From an uncultured Bacilli bacterium (GTDB lineage: Bacteria > Bacillota_I > Bacilli_A > RF39 > UBA660), in assembly GCA_934090795.1 (NCBI GenBank), contig CAKOJQ010000004.1, positions 65,022 through 129,021 on the forward strand: a stretch of DNA of 64,000 nt, read 5' to 3'. The position numbers and the translations under genes were made by a program. The notes under the pieces were generated by a model that was not told where the DNA came from, made no database searches, and worked only from the letters and a program-made list of their open reading frames with translations. Each line of letters starts with the position of its first letter. Position 1 is the stretch's first letter. Positions 52,020 to 60,009 of the stretch are shown in pieces.

Positions 52020-53132
52020 ATGATAGTAAAAAATAATTATAGTGAATGTATAACGAATTTGGCTTGTTCAATAAGAAAATACTTTAAATTAGATTATAAG
52101 CATAACACTTTGAGTTATATTGATAAATTATTGGAAGAAAAGCAACCAAAAAATGTTGTTATAATGTTATTTGATGGAATGGGATCGATAATATTGGATA
52201 GAACTTTAGAAAAAGATGATTTTTTTATAAAAAATAAGTTTAAAGAAATAACAACAGTTTTTCCGGCTACGACAACTGCTGCTACTTATTCGGTGATGAC
52301 TGGTTTAAATCCAGTTGAAGATGGTTTTTTAGGTTGGTATTCATATATTAAGCCATTAGATGAAGTTATAATGCTTTTTAAAGGAATTAATAAAGATACA
52401 CAAAATGTCGATGAAAGATTTTTTGAGGTTAAAGAGAAATATTTTGTTAATAAAACTATTACTGATGAAATAAATGAAAATGGAAAGTATAAAAGTAGAA
52501 TTTTATTTCCTTTTGGTGAAAATAAGTATAATGATTTAGATGATATGTTATCAATTATTAAAAATGAATGTGATTTTGATGGAAAAAAATATATTTATGC
52601 TTATAATGATGAGCCAGATCATTTAATGCATATGGTTGGTCCTGATAATATTGATGTTAAAAATTTAATAAAGGATAGGAATGATAAAGTAGAAAAATTA
52701 TGTAAGGAATTAGATGATACTATAGTTTTTGTAATAGCTGATCATGGTCATATAAAAGTAGATAATATATTCTTGAAAAATTATCCTGATTTAATTAATA
52801 TGTTAAAAAGAACGACTTCGATAGAACAAAGAGCAGTTTCTTTTGAAATAAAAGATGGTATGCATAAAAAGTTTGAGAAAAAATTTAATGAGTTATTTGG
52901 TAAATATTTTACTTTGTATAATAGTGAAGAAATAATTAATAGTAAGCTTTTTGGTGATGGAAAGGAAAATCCTTTATTTAGAAGTGCACTAGGTGATTAT
53001 CTTGCAATTGCAGAGTCTTCAAATAAAACTTTAATTATGGATGGCGATGATGAATTATTTTCACAGCATGCTGGTTATACTGATGATGAAATATATATAC
53101 CGTTAATTATTATAGATAAATGTAAAAAATAA
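52020..53132 (+). CDS. Alkaline phosphatase-superfamily phosphodiesterase
   Basis: The 370-residue protein has the metal sites of the type I phosphodiesterase/nucleotide pyrophosphatase group: VVIMLFDGMGS (Asp), FPATTTAATYSVMTG (nucleophile Thr), YNDEPDHLMHMVGP (Asp, His), VFVIADHGHI (Asp, His) and FSQHAGYTDDEI (last His). No signal peptide or helix is present, so it should act in the cytoplasm on a phosphodiester or phosphate ester. The start is ATG 52020 after GGAAGG. It precedes gpmA by 39 bp and may share its transcript. Confidence 0.85.
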   Translation: MIVKNNYSECITNLACSIRKYFKLDYKHNTLSYIDKLLEEKQPKNVVIMLFDGMGSIILDRTLEKDDFFIKNKFKEITTVFPATTTAATYSVMTGLNPVEDGFLGWYSYIKPLDEVIMLFKGINKDTQNVDERFFEVKEKYFVNKTITDEINENGKYKSRILFPFGENKYNDLDDMLSIIKNECDFDGKKYIYAYNDEPDHLMHMVGPDNIDVKNLIKDRNDKVEKLCKELDDTIVFVIADHGHIKVDNIFLKNYPDLINMLKRTTSIEQRAVSFEIKDGMHKKFEKKFNELFGKYFTLYNSEEIINSKLFGDGKENPLFRSALGDYLAIAESSNKTLIMDGDDELFSQHAGYTDDEIYIPLIIIDKCKK

Positions 53133-53171
53133 TTTTATATAAGTAATGCTTAATAGAATGGAGAAGGAAAA

Positions 53172-53861
53172 ATGATAAAATTAGTATTAGTAAGACATGG
53201 GCAAAGTGTGTGGAATTTAGAAAATAAGTTTACTGGTTGGACGGATGTTGAATTGTCTAAGCAAGGTATTTTAGAAGCAAAAGAAGCAGGTAAAATATTA
53301 AAAGAAAAAGGATTTCATTTTGATTTAGCGTTTACTTCAGTACTCAAAAGGGCAGAAGATACTTTAGGTTATATTTTGAAGGAAATGGGAGAAGAAAATA
53401 TTGAAATTAGAAGAAGTTGGAAGTTAAACGAAAGACATTATGGTGCTTTACAAGGATTAAATAAAGATGAAACAAGAGAAAAATATGGTGCAAAGCAGGT
53501 TTTACTTTGGAGAAGAAGTACAGATGTAAGGCCTCCTAAATTAGAAGAAGATGATTTAAGATATCCTGGTAATGATGAAAAATATAAGGATTTAAATAAA
53601 GATGAATTACCAAAAACAGAAAATCTTTTAGATACAATAAAGAGAGTTCTTGAGTATTGGAACTTAGATATTAAACCAGAAATAGAAAACGGTAAGAGAG
53701 TTATAATTGTTGCTCATGGAAATAGTTTAAGAGGATTAATAAAGTATTTAGATAATATAAGTGATGAAGATATTATTAAGTTGGAGTTAGAAACTGGTAA
53801 TCCGATTTGTTATGAGTTAGATGAAAATTTAAAACCAATAAGACATTATTATTTAAAGTAG
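53172..53861 (+). CDS. gpmA: 2,3-bisphosphoglycerate-dependent phosphoglycerate mutase
   Basis: The 229-residue enzyme shows the full dPGM pattern: LVRHGQSVWNLENKFTGWTD (H9 is the phosphorylated His), LNERHYGALQGLNK, LLWRRSTDVRPP and IVAHGNSLRGL (second His). It interconverts 3- and 2-phosphoglycerate in glycolysis. Length and motifs are normal for GpmA. GGAGAAGG precedes the start. It is the clearest housekeeping gene in this part of the window. Confidence 0.96.
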   Translation: MIKLVLVRHGQSVWNLENKFTGWTDVELSKQGILEAKEAGKILKEKGFHFDLAFTSVLKRAEDTLGYILKEMGEENIEIRRSWKLNERHYGALQGLNKDETREKYGAKQVLLWRRSTDVRPPKLEEDDLRYPGNDEKYKDLNKDELPKTENLLDTIKRVLEYWNLDIKPEIENGKRVIIVAHGNSLRGLIKYLDNISDEDIIKLELETGNPICYELDENLKPIRHYYLK

Positions 53862-54021
53862 AATTTATTATTGATAGTTACAATTATGAAAGAATTAATT
53901 GTAATTATTTTTAATTATTTGTATTTTTTAAAAATGTTAAAAATATTTGCGTATATTCCAAATGAAATTGGTAGAATATAATTTAGAAAAGTTTAAAATT
54001 AAAATAGAAAGGAGAAAATAT

Positions 54022-54597
54022 ATGCTAGGAGATAAAATTATTAATGAAAGAAAAAAACATAAATTAAGTCAAGAAGAACTAGCTGAGATGATAGGTGTTA
54101 CAAGACAGACTATTTCTAATTGGGAACTTAATGAAACTAGTCCTGATTTAAAACAAGCACAAAAATTATCAAATATATTTGATATTAGTTTGGATGAATT
54201 AATTGGTAGAAAAAATTTACTTTTAGAGAAAATTGATAAAACAGAGAGTAATTCAAAATTGCTTATAAAATTAGTAAAAGTGGTAGGAATTACTTTAGGA
54301 ACTCTTATTTTTATTTTATTATGTGTGATTTGTTTATATATTTATAGTACTAAATATTATACAAGTGAGCTAACATCAAGTGGAGAAGGAAGTACTTGTT
54401 ATTATAATGGTAAAGTAAAAAATTATATTGTTATGAAGAATAATAATGATGGGACTCTTTCATTTGATATTGATGAAGTAGATATAATAAATGAATTTAA
54501 TTTGCATAATGTGAAATCAGGTGAACCAAAAGAATTATTAGATAAAATAGTTGCTTATATTGAAAATAATGGTGGAACTTGTTTGAAAGATAATTAA
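54022..54597 (+). CDS. XRE regulator with membrane helix
   Basis: The 191-residue protein has an N-terminal HTH (KHKLSQEELAEMIGVTRQTI then SNWELNETSPD), a linker, a helix (VVGITLGTLIFILLCVICLY, about 92-111) and a short outer or lumenal domain with two cysteines (GSTCYYN and GGTCLKDN). Membrane-attached XRE proteins are common in Firmicutes and are thought to sense surface or membrane state. ATG 54022 follows AAAGGAGA; an upstream ATG (53947) lacks a site. Confidence 0.85.
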   Translation: MLGDKIINERKKHKLSQEELAEMIGVTRQTISNWELNETSPDLKQAQKLSNIFDISLDELIGRKNLLLEKIDKTESNSKLLIKLVKVVGITLGTLIFILLCVICLYIYSTKYYTSELTSSGEGSTCYYNGKVKNYIVMKNNNDGTLSFDIDEVDIINEFNLHNVKSGEPKELLDKIVAYIENNGGTCLKDN

Positions 54598-54602
54598 CTT
54601 AT

Positions 54603-54636
54603 AAAGGATCAATATGAATAATTGATTCTTTTGTTT
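54603..54636 (+). terminator. Terminator of the membrane XRE gene
   Basis: AAAGGATCAAT (54603-54613) pairs with ATTGATTCTTT (54621-54631, one wobble), followed by T residues. Confidence 0.8.
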
Positions 54637-54835
54637 TAATAGATTTAAATTTAAAAATTATAGATAAGGAAATTAAATTTTTAATGCTAATTTATGGCAA
54701 GATAATGTAAATGTTTTTTCTATTTTTATATATTAAATATAAATGTATGTTAAAATTGGTTATAGATATATATGTTATTATAGATTTAAATTGAATGAAT
54801 ATGTGGATTACCACTGATGTTAAAGGAAAATATGT

Positions 54836-55306
54836 ATGGAAAAAACAAATGTGATGAGAATATTAGAGCAAAAGAAAATAAAGTATAATGAATATTTCTA
54901 TGGTGATACTGAAGCAGTAAGTGGTGTGGATGTTGCAAGTGTTTTAAATGAGGATCCAAATAAGGTGTTTAAAACATTAGTAACTATTTCAAAGTCTAAA
55001 CAAAATTATGTATTTATGATACCAGTTCATAAAGAATTAGACCTAAAGAAATGTGCTCAAAGTGTTAGCGAGAAAAGTATTGAAATGATTCATCAAAAGG
55101 AACTTTTACCATTAACTGGATATGTTCATGGTGGATGTTCGCCAATTGGGTTAAAAAAGACGTTTAAAATTGTAATAGATGATTCTGCTAAGAACTTTAA
55201 GGAGATAATTTTTAGTGGAGGAAAAATAGGTTATCAGGTGGAAGTAGAATTAAATGATTTAGAAAAAGTTATAAATTATAAATTTAGTGATATAGTAAAG
55301 GATTGA
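54836..55306 (+). CDS. ybaK: Cys-tRNA(Pro)/Cys-tRNA(Cys) deacylase
   Basis: The 156-residue protein is a YbaK/EbsC member: TNVMRILEQKKIKYNEYFY, VFKTLVTISKSKQNYVFMIP (with the functional Lys), CAQSVSEKSIEMIHQKELLP, then GYVHGGCSPIGLKKTFK and FSGGKIGYQVEVELNDLEKV. These enzymes remove cysteine wrongly loaded on tRNA(Pro). The full domain is present. It is followed 5 bp later by a DUF4186 gene, so the two share a transcript. Confidence 0.92.
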   Translation: MEKTNVMRILEQKKIKYNEYFYGDTEAVSGVDVASVLNEDPNKVFKTLVTISKSKQNYVFMIPVHKELDLKKCAQSVSEKSIEMIHQKELLPLTGYVHGGCSPIGLKKTFKIVIDDSAKNFKEIIFSGGKIGYQVEVELNDLEKVINYKFSDIVKD

Positions 55307-55311
55307 TATAA

Positions 55312-55674
55312 TTGAATAAAGATATAGATAGTTTATTAGATTCTTTATCTAAAAGTAAATTTAGGGGTTCATTTCATTTAAATAAAAATATGAAAGATTA
55401 TGTAAATCTGAAGGGAATAGAAAAGATTGAGGCAGATGCAAGGGATTTGATAATTAAAAGAATTGCTCCTAAATGTCCTAATAATGATGGAAAGCAAACT
55501 CCGATGAGACAAGTACACCCAGTTTTTATTGCTCAGCATGCTACTGGGTGTTGCTGCAGAGGTTGTTTAGAAAGAATTCATGGTATAAAAAAAGAACATG
55601 ATCTTTCTAGTGCTGAGGTAGATTATATTGTTAATGTAGTTATGTTTTGGATTCAAAAAGAAATGATGAGATAG
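55312..55674 (+). CDS. DUF4186 family protein
   Basis: The 120-residue protein has the family core: SKFRGSFHLNKNMKDYVNLK, KCPNNDGKQTPMRQVHPVFI, AQHATGCCCRGCLERIHGIK and DYIVNVVMFWIQKEMMR. The CCCRGC cluster with nearby His suggests a metal site. It starts at TTG 55312, supported by AAAGGATTG and the spacing to the deacylase gene; no ATG is near. The biochemical role is unknown. Confidence 0.85.
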   Translation: MNKDIDSLLDSLSKSKFRGSFHLNKNMKDYVNLKGIEKIEADARDLIIKRIAPKCPNNDGKQTPMRQVHPVFIAQHATGCCCRGCLERIHGIKKEHDLSSAEVDYIVNVVMFWIQKEMMR

Positions 55675-55723
55675 TAAAATTTGATAATTTTATTGGTATG
55701 ATTATATTTGTTATGAGGTAAAA

Positions 55724-56145
55724 ATGATAAAAAATAAAAAAGTGATTATTTTAATAGTGATATTTGTGTGTACTAGTGTTGTACTAGGAATTTTGTATTA
55801 TAATGAAGTTAAAAATTTTTCTTATACTTTGGATTTACGATTAGATGATAGTGTTTATAGCATAAATATGGAACAAGAAGATAAGATAGTTAGGATAGAT
55901 GAACAGGAAAAAATTAAAGATATTATGTTTGTTATAAGTAAAGTTAAAAAAACTACAACTAGTAAAAGTGTACAAGATAGTCCTGTAAATGCTGAAAACG
56001 TAATAAAAATAAATATAGTGAATGTAATAATTTAACTTTGTTTATTTATAAGAAAAAGAATAAATATTTTATTGAACAGCCTTATAATGGAATATATAGA
56101 ATTTCTTTTGATGAATACTATGTAATAGAAAAGTATATTAAATAA
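55724..56145 (+). pseudogene. DUF5301-like anchored protein, frameshifted
   Basis: The first frame (to 56035) gives an anchor (VIILIVIFVCTSVVLGILYY) and an outer part that includes IKDIMFVISKVKKTTTSKSV and SPVNAENVIK. It then loses register. The matching end is in another frame: NLTLFIYKKKNKYFIEQPYN, then GIYRISFDEYYVIEKYIK to TAA 56143. One extra base near the A-run around 55999-56010 would join them. The parts resemble DUF5301-type secreted proteins. Decay or base-calling error cannot be told apart. Confidence 0.6.
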
Positions 56146-56327
56146 TTGCTATAAAAGAGGTTAATTTATATTGATAATAATGGTAGAATTTGTTTAGAAG
56201 ATAATTAATATTTTATAAAATAGAAATTTAAATTAACAACTAAACTGATGGTTGAGTTTATCAACTTGGAGTTTATAGAAATTTTAGAAATATTATAATA
56301 AAATTATTTTGTTAGGAAGTGATTTTT

Positions 56328-56945
56328 ATGAAGAAAAAAATAATGGAGAGGTCAAAGAAAAATGTGTATATAATTTTTGGAATTATTGCAGTTTTGATTT
56401 TAATTATTTCATTAAGTTTTTTGTTTAAAAAAGATAAAATGAGTGATGCTGAAAGATTTGCTAAAGAATATGACTTTACAGTTAATAATGTTTTTGTATA
56501 TAGAAACTTAGATGAGATTAATAATATTCTAGAGAATGGGACTGGTGTTGTATACTTAGGTTTTCCTGAATGTCCTTGGTGTAAGGCGTATGTTCCTTAT
56601 TTAAATGAAGTTGCTATAAATGAAAATTTAGATAAGATTTATTATTTTAATATTTTAAATGATCGAAAAAATAATACAAGTGGTTATAAAAAAACTGCCC
56701 AGTTATTAAATGATTATTTAAAATATGATAATGAAGGGAATAAAAGAATATATGTTCCTGCTGTTATCGCTGTAAATAACGGTAAAATTGTTGGCTTTGA
56801 TGATGAATCATCATTGGATACTAAGGGATATGAGACTCCAGAGGAATATTGGAAAAATGAAGATTTGGATGGTCTTAAGAAAAGACTTTCTGATATGATT
56901 AAGGCTTCATTTCCAAGTTATTGTACTTCTGGTTGTAATAAATAA
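56328..56945 (+). CDS. Membrane-anchored thioredoxin-like protein
   Basis: The 205-residue protein has an N-terminal helix (VYIIFGIIAVLILIISLSFL) and an outer thioredoxin fold with the active-site motif CPWC (C82, C85) in YLGFPECPWCKAYVPYLNEV. PAVIAVNNGKIVGFDDE carries the cis-Pro. A second Cys pair (SYCTSGCNK) closes the chain. It resembles bacteriocin-accessory or disulfide exchange proteins of Gram-positives. ATG 56328 follows AGGAAGTG. Partner proteins are not evident nearby. Confidence 0.82.
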   Translation: MKKKIMERSKKNVYIIFGIIAVLILIISLSFLFKKDKMSDAERFAKEYDFTVNNVFVYRNLDEINNILENGTGVVYLGFPECPWCKAYVPYLNEVAINENLDKIYYFNILNDRKNNTSGYKKTAQLLNDYLKYDNEGNKRIYVPAVIAVNNGKIVGFDDESSLDTKGYETPEEYWKNEDLDGLKKRLSDMIKASFPSYCTSGCNK

Positions 56946-56968
56946 CTATTAATTTAGTTATTTTTTTG
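56941..56968 (+). terminator. Terminator of the thioredoxin-like gene
   Basis: AATAACTA (56941-56948) pairs with TAGTTATT (56955-56962) and runs into T residues. Confidence 0.8.
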
Positions 56969-56992
56969 ATATTCTATAATAGAGGAGGAATT

Positions 56993-57775
56993 ATGAAATT
57001 AAAAGATAAAGTATGTGTAGTTACAGGTGGTGCGATGGGAAATGGTCTAGGTATTGTTAAAGTGTTCTTAAAATATGGTGCTAAGGTTTCTATAATCGAT
57101 TATGATAAGTCAGTAAATGATGTTGTTATTAATTTAAAAAATGATGGATACAATGTTATTGGTTTTTGTGCTGATATAAGGGATAAAGTAAGTGTTGATG
57201 AAGCAATTAAAAAGACAAAGGAAGTATTTGGTAATATTGATGTTCTTGTTAATAACGCTGGTGTTGCTAAATTAGAAACTTTTGAAGAAATGAGTGATGA
57301 GGTTAGAGATTTTCATTTAGATATTAATATTAAGGGGACTTGGAATGTGACTAAATCTGCTCTTACTTGTTTTAATGATAATGGTAGTATAATAAATTTA
57401 TCTAGTGTTACAGGTCCTATTGTTGCTGATGTAGGGGAGTGTGCTTATGCTACAACTAAGGCTGCTCTAATTGGCTTTACTAAGGGGTTAGCTATGGAAT
57501 TAGTTACAAGAAATATAAGAGTAAATGCAATAATGCCTGGTTATATTATGACTCCTATGGTAGATGGTATTGCTAATGATTCAAATAGTGATGATCCTAA
57601 GAGTGTAATTGAGGGAATAAGAATTGGTATACCAATGAAAAGACTTGGTAGTATAGAGGAACTGGGAGAATTAGCTGCTTTTTTAGCAAGTGATGAATCA
57701 AGTTATATAACTGGACAAGGAATTGTAATTGATGGTGGAAGTACTTTACCTGAGACTATGAGTGTAGGTGTTTAG
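56993..57775 (+). CDS. Short-chain dehydrogenase/reductase
   Basis: The 260-residue classical SDR has VVTGGAMGNGLGIVKVF (cofactor loop), VLVNNAGVAKL, a serine in IINLSSVTGP, the YATTKAA catalytic Tyr-Lys, IRVNAIMPGYIMTPMVDG and ITGQGIVIDGGSTLPE. The layout is that of FabG-like or sorbitol/2,3-butanediol-type enzymes; substrate unknown. It starts at ATG 56993 after GAGGAGG. A terminator follows at 57812. Confidence 0.88.
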   Translation: MKLKDKVCVVTGGAMGNGLGIVKVFLKYGAKVSIIDYDKSVNDVVINLKNDGYNVIGFCADIRDKVSVDEAIKKTKEVFGNIDVLVNNAGVAKLETFEEMSDEVRDFHLDINIKGTWNVTKSALTCFNDNGSIINLSSVTGPIVADVGECAYATTKAALIGFTKGLAMELVTRNIRVNAIMPGYIMTPMVDGIANDSNSDDPKSVIEGIRIGIPMKRLGSIEELGELAAFLASDESSYITGQGIVIDGGSTLPETMSVGV

Positions 57776-57811
57776 GATTACTTTAGATTATATAGTATTT
57801 ATTATAATAAG

Positions 57812-57838
57812 AATTTACAATTTATTGTAAATTTTTTT
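57812..57838 (+). terminator. Terminator of the SDR gene
   Basis: AATTTACAA (57812-57820) pairs perfectly with TTGTAAATT (57825-57833) around TTTA, with T residues after it. Confidence 0.85.
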
Positions 57839-57990
57839 GTTATTATATTTTTATATAATTATTTTTTGATAAGTTTATTGTACGAGGCAGGAATTCTGAT
57901 TATGATATTGATGTTTTGATTTGTGGAACAGCAGATGATTATGTTTGGATAAAGAAATATGATTTATATGATTTAATATGGGTAATTTAG
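57839..57990. other. Gene-remnant DNA upstream of repeat copy 1
   Basis: The frame DYDIDVLICGTADDYVWIKK (about 57900-57960) looks like a stretch of a decayed gene. It has no start, is followed by a stop, and leads into repeat copy 1. Confidence 0.35.
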
Positions 57991-58244
57991 ATAAAGGATG
58001 AAGATAAATATATTGTTTGTGTTAGATGGAATTTTATAAAAGAAGATATTATTAATTAAAAAAACAAATTATAGTATTTTATTTTCAGGTCTTACTTTTT
58101 TAATTATTTGTTTCTTTCGATATTTTTAATCATTAATATTTTAAATTTTATGAAATGATGATAAATTTAGGATTTGTTGGGATGGGAGAGATGATTTAGT
58201 ATATAAAAAAACGTTATTATCTGACGTGAATTTTCTTATGGAGC
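57991..58244 (+). repeat. Direct repeat copy 1 (left of the Fic gene)
   Basis: This stretch of about 250 bp recurs at 59590-59851 with scattered changes and small indels. It contains the end of a gene (DKYIVCVRWNFIKEDIIN), a long T-rich stretch, the hairpin ACGTTA-TTATC-TGACGT (58211-58227) and the end TTATGGAGCC. Confidence 0.75.
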
Positions 58245-58340
58245 CATAAAGGTTGAAATTGGACAACCATTATTTTTCTATATAATGGGTAGTAATAAAC
58301 TACTAACTGATATAAGTGAATATAGTACAAAAAATATAAA

Positions 58341-58375
58341 TACAGTGACATTTACAGTGACATTTATGGTATACT
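58341..58375 (+). promoter_or_regulatory. Fic promoter with tandem 12-bp repeat
   Basis: TACAGTGACATT occurs twice in a row (58341-58352 and 58353-58364), just before TATACT (58370-58375), a good -10 box. The repeats cover the -35 region, so they are probable operator sites for a regulator of the Fic gene. Confidence 0.55.
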
Positions 58376-58399
58376 TGTATTAGTAAAGGAGCAATCTGA

Positions 58400-59368
58400 G
58401 TGAAATTATTTGATGAAATAAAACCAGTATATTTTATTGATAATGAAATCAATGATATTTTGAATGATATAAATGTTAAACTTAAAAAAATAAATGTTAA
58501 TGATAAGCAAAAAAGAAAATATATGATTTCAAAATCTAAAATAAGGTCAATTCATTCTTCACTTGCAATCGAAGCTAATTCATTATCTTTATTTGATGTA
58601 GAAAGTATATCAGAAAATAAACTAATATTAGGTAAAAAAGATGAAGTACAAGAAGTAAAAAATGCAATTGAAGCATATAATCATATAAATGAATATAATT
58701 ATAAAAGTGAAAATGATTTATTAAAGTTACATGAGTTAATGATGAAATACTTTGATGAAGATAATGGTAATTATAGAAATCATGGAGAAGGAGTTAAAAG
58801 AAATGATGAAATAATATATATGGCACCTGAATCAACTTTGGTTCCATCATTAATGAAAAGTTTATTTGAATATATAAATAATAGTGAATTAAATATTATT
58901 ATTTTATCTGCAATTTTTCATTATTACTTTGTTTTTATTCATCCTTTTTCAGATGGAAATGGAAGATGTGCAAGATTTTGGGTAACATTAATGCTAATAA
59001 ATTACGATAAAAATTTTGAATTTATACCGTTAGAAGAAGAGATATACTTAAATCAAGAAAAGTATTATTTAGCAATAGCAGAATGTCATAATAATGGAAA
59101 TGCAAATGTATTTATAAAGTTTATTTTACATACGATTAATTCATCATTAGATAAATTAATAAAAAATAGTAATTTTGTTCTTAATGATATTCAAAATAAA
59201 ATTATAGAATTAATAGCAAATAATAATAGAATTACACAAAATGAAATAGCTAATATAACTAATGTTAATGTAAGAACCGTTAAAAGGAATTTTAAAATAT
59301 TAATAGATAATTTAATAATTGAAAGAATTGGTTCTGACAAAGCAGGATATTGGCAAATACTAAAATGA
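58400..59368 (+). CDS. Fic family protein (AMPylase-type)
   Basis: The 322-residue protein has the complete Fic motif HPFSDGNGRCAR (H181), used to transfer AMP or another nucleotide part to a target protein. An N-terminal helix holds SSLAIEAN (S54 to E58), the S/T-x3-E inhibitory motif of class II Fic proteins; the usual next G or N is an A here. A winged HTH closes the chain (NNRITQNEIANITNVNVRTV), so it may bind its own promoter repeats. GTG 58400 follows AAAGGAG. It is bracketed by direct repeats (57991 and 59590). Targets are unknown. Confidence 0.9.
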   Translation: MKLFDEIKPVYFIDNEINDILNDINVKLKKINVNDKQKRKYMISKSKIRSIHSSLAIEANSLSLFDVESISENKLILGKKDEVQEVKNAIEAYNHINEYNYKSENDLLKLHELMMKYFDEDNGNYRNHGEGVKRNDEIIYMAPESTLVPSLMKSLFEYINNSELNIIILSAIFHYYFVFIHPFSDGNGRCARFWVTLMLINYDKNFEFIPLEEEIYLNQEKYYLAIAECHNNGNANVFIKFILHTINSSLDKLIKNSNFVLNDIQNKIIELIANNNRITQNEIANITNVNVRTVKRNFKILIDNLIIERIGSDKAGYWQILK

Positions 59369-59589
59369 AAAGTTACTTAATTTAAGAAAATCGGTTGATA
59401 ATTATTAAATAGGATAAGGAAGTAAAAAATATAGAAAAACATACCATACTTTTTTAAAGAGTTTATAGGTGTCTATTGTTGATGATATACTTTAAATTGC
59501 TTGTTGAATCTTGGATATTTCAAGTTAGTAATAAAATATGTAGAAATTATGGTCTAAAAAAGCGTAACATTAATGGTGATTCAAAAAAT
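59369..59589. other. Remnant DNA between Fic gene and repeat copy 2
   Basis: It contains only fragments. A frame from about 59476 reads LLVESWIFQVSNKICRNYGL and continues into repeat copy 2 as KDRYIVCVRWNFIKEDIINF, ending at 59670. It is the C-terminal piece of a lost gene; copy 1 keeps a shorter piece of the same gene. Confidence 0.4.
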
Positions 59590-59851
59590 GATAAAGATAG
59601 ATATATTGTTTGTGTTAGATGGAATTTTATAAAAGAAGATATAATTAATTTTAAAAAAAATAAATTGTAGGTTTTTTAATTTTCATGTCTTATTCAGGTC
59701 TTGTTTTTTTGTTATTTGTTTTTTTCGATAATTTTAATCATTAATAATTTAATTTTTATGAAATGACGACAAATTTAGTTTTTGTTGGGATGGGAGAGGT
59801 AATTTAGTGTATAAAAAAACGTCATTATCTGACGTGAATTTTTTTATGGAG
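59590..59851 (+). repeat. Direct repeat copy 2 (right of the Fic gene)
   Basis: Matches copy 1 from the KYIVCVRWNF coding stretch to TTTATGGAGCC. The hairpin ACGTCA-TTATC-TGACGT (59819-59835) is perfect here, followed by a T run, and may act as a terminator. Confidence 0.75.
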
Positions 59852-60009
59852 CCAACATCGTAGGTATCTACAACTTTTTTCCAATACACGAATTGATATA
59901 TAAATATCAATCACTAATAATATATTAGCATAAAATCTAGAAAAAGTCTTAAGGAAATTGTCAATTTATGGTAATTTATAGTACAATTATTGTTAGAAGT
60001 GGTGATATT
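59852..60009 (+). other. Leader of the TPR gene
   Basis: No gene is visible. ATAAAATCTAGAAAAA at 59930-59945 is identical to 45179-45194, which also lies upstream of an accessory gene. A -10-like TATAGTACAAT is near 59977-59987. Confidence 0.3.
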
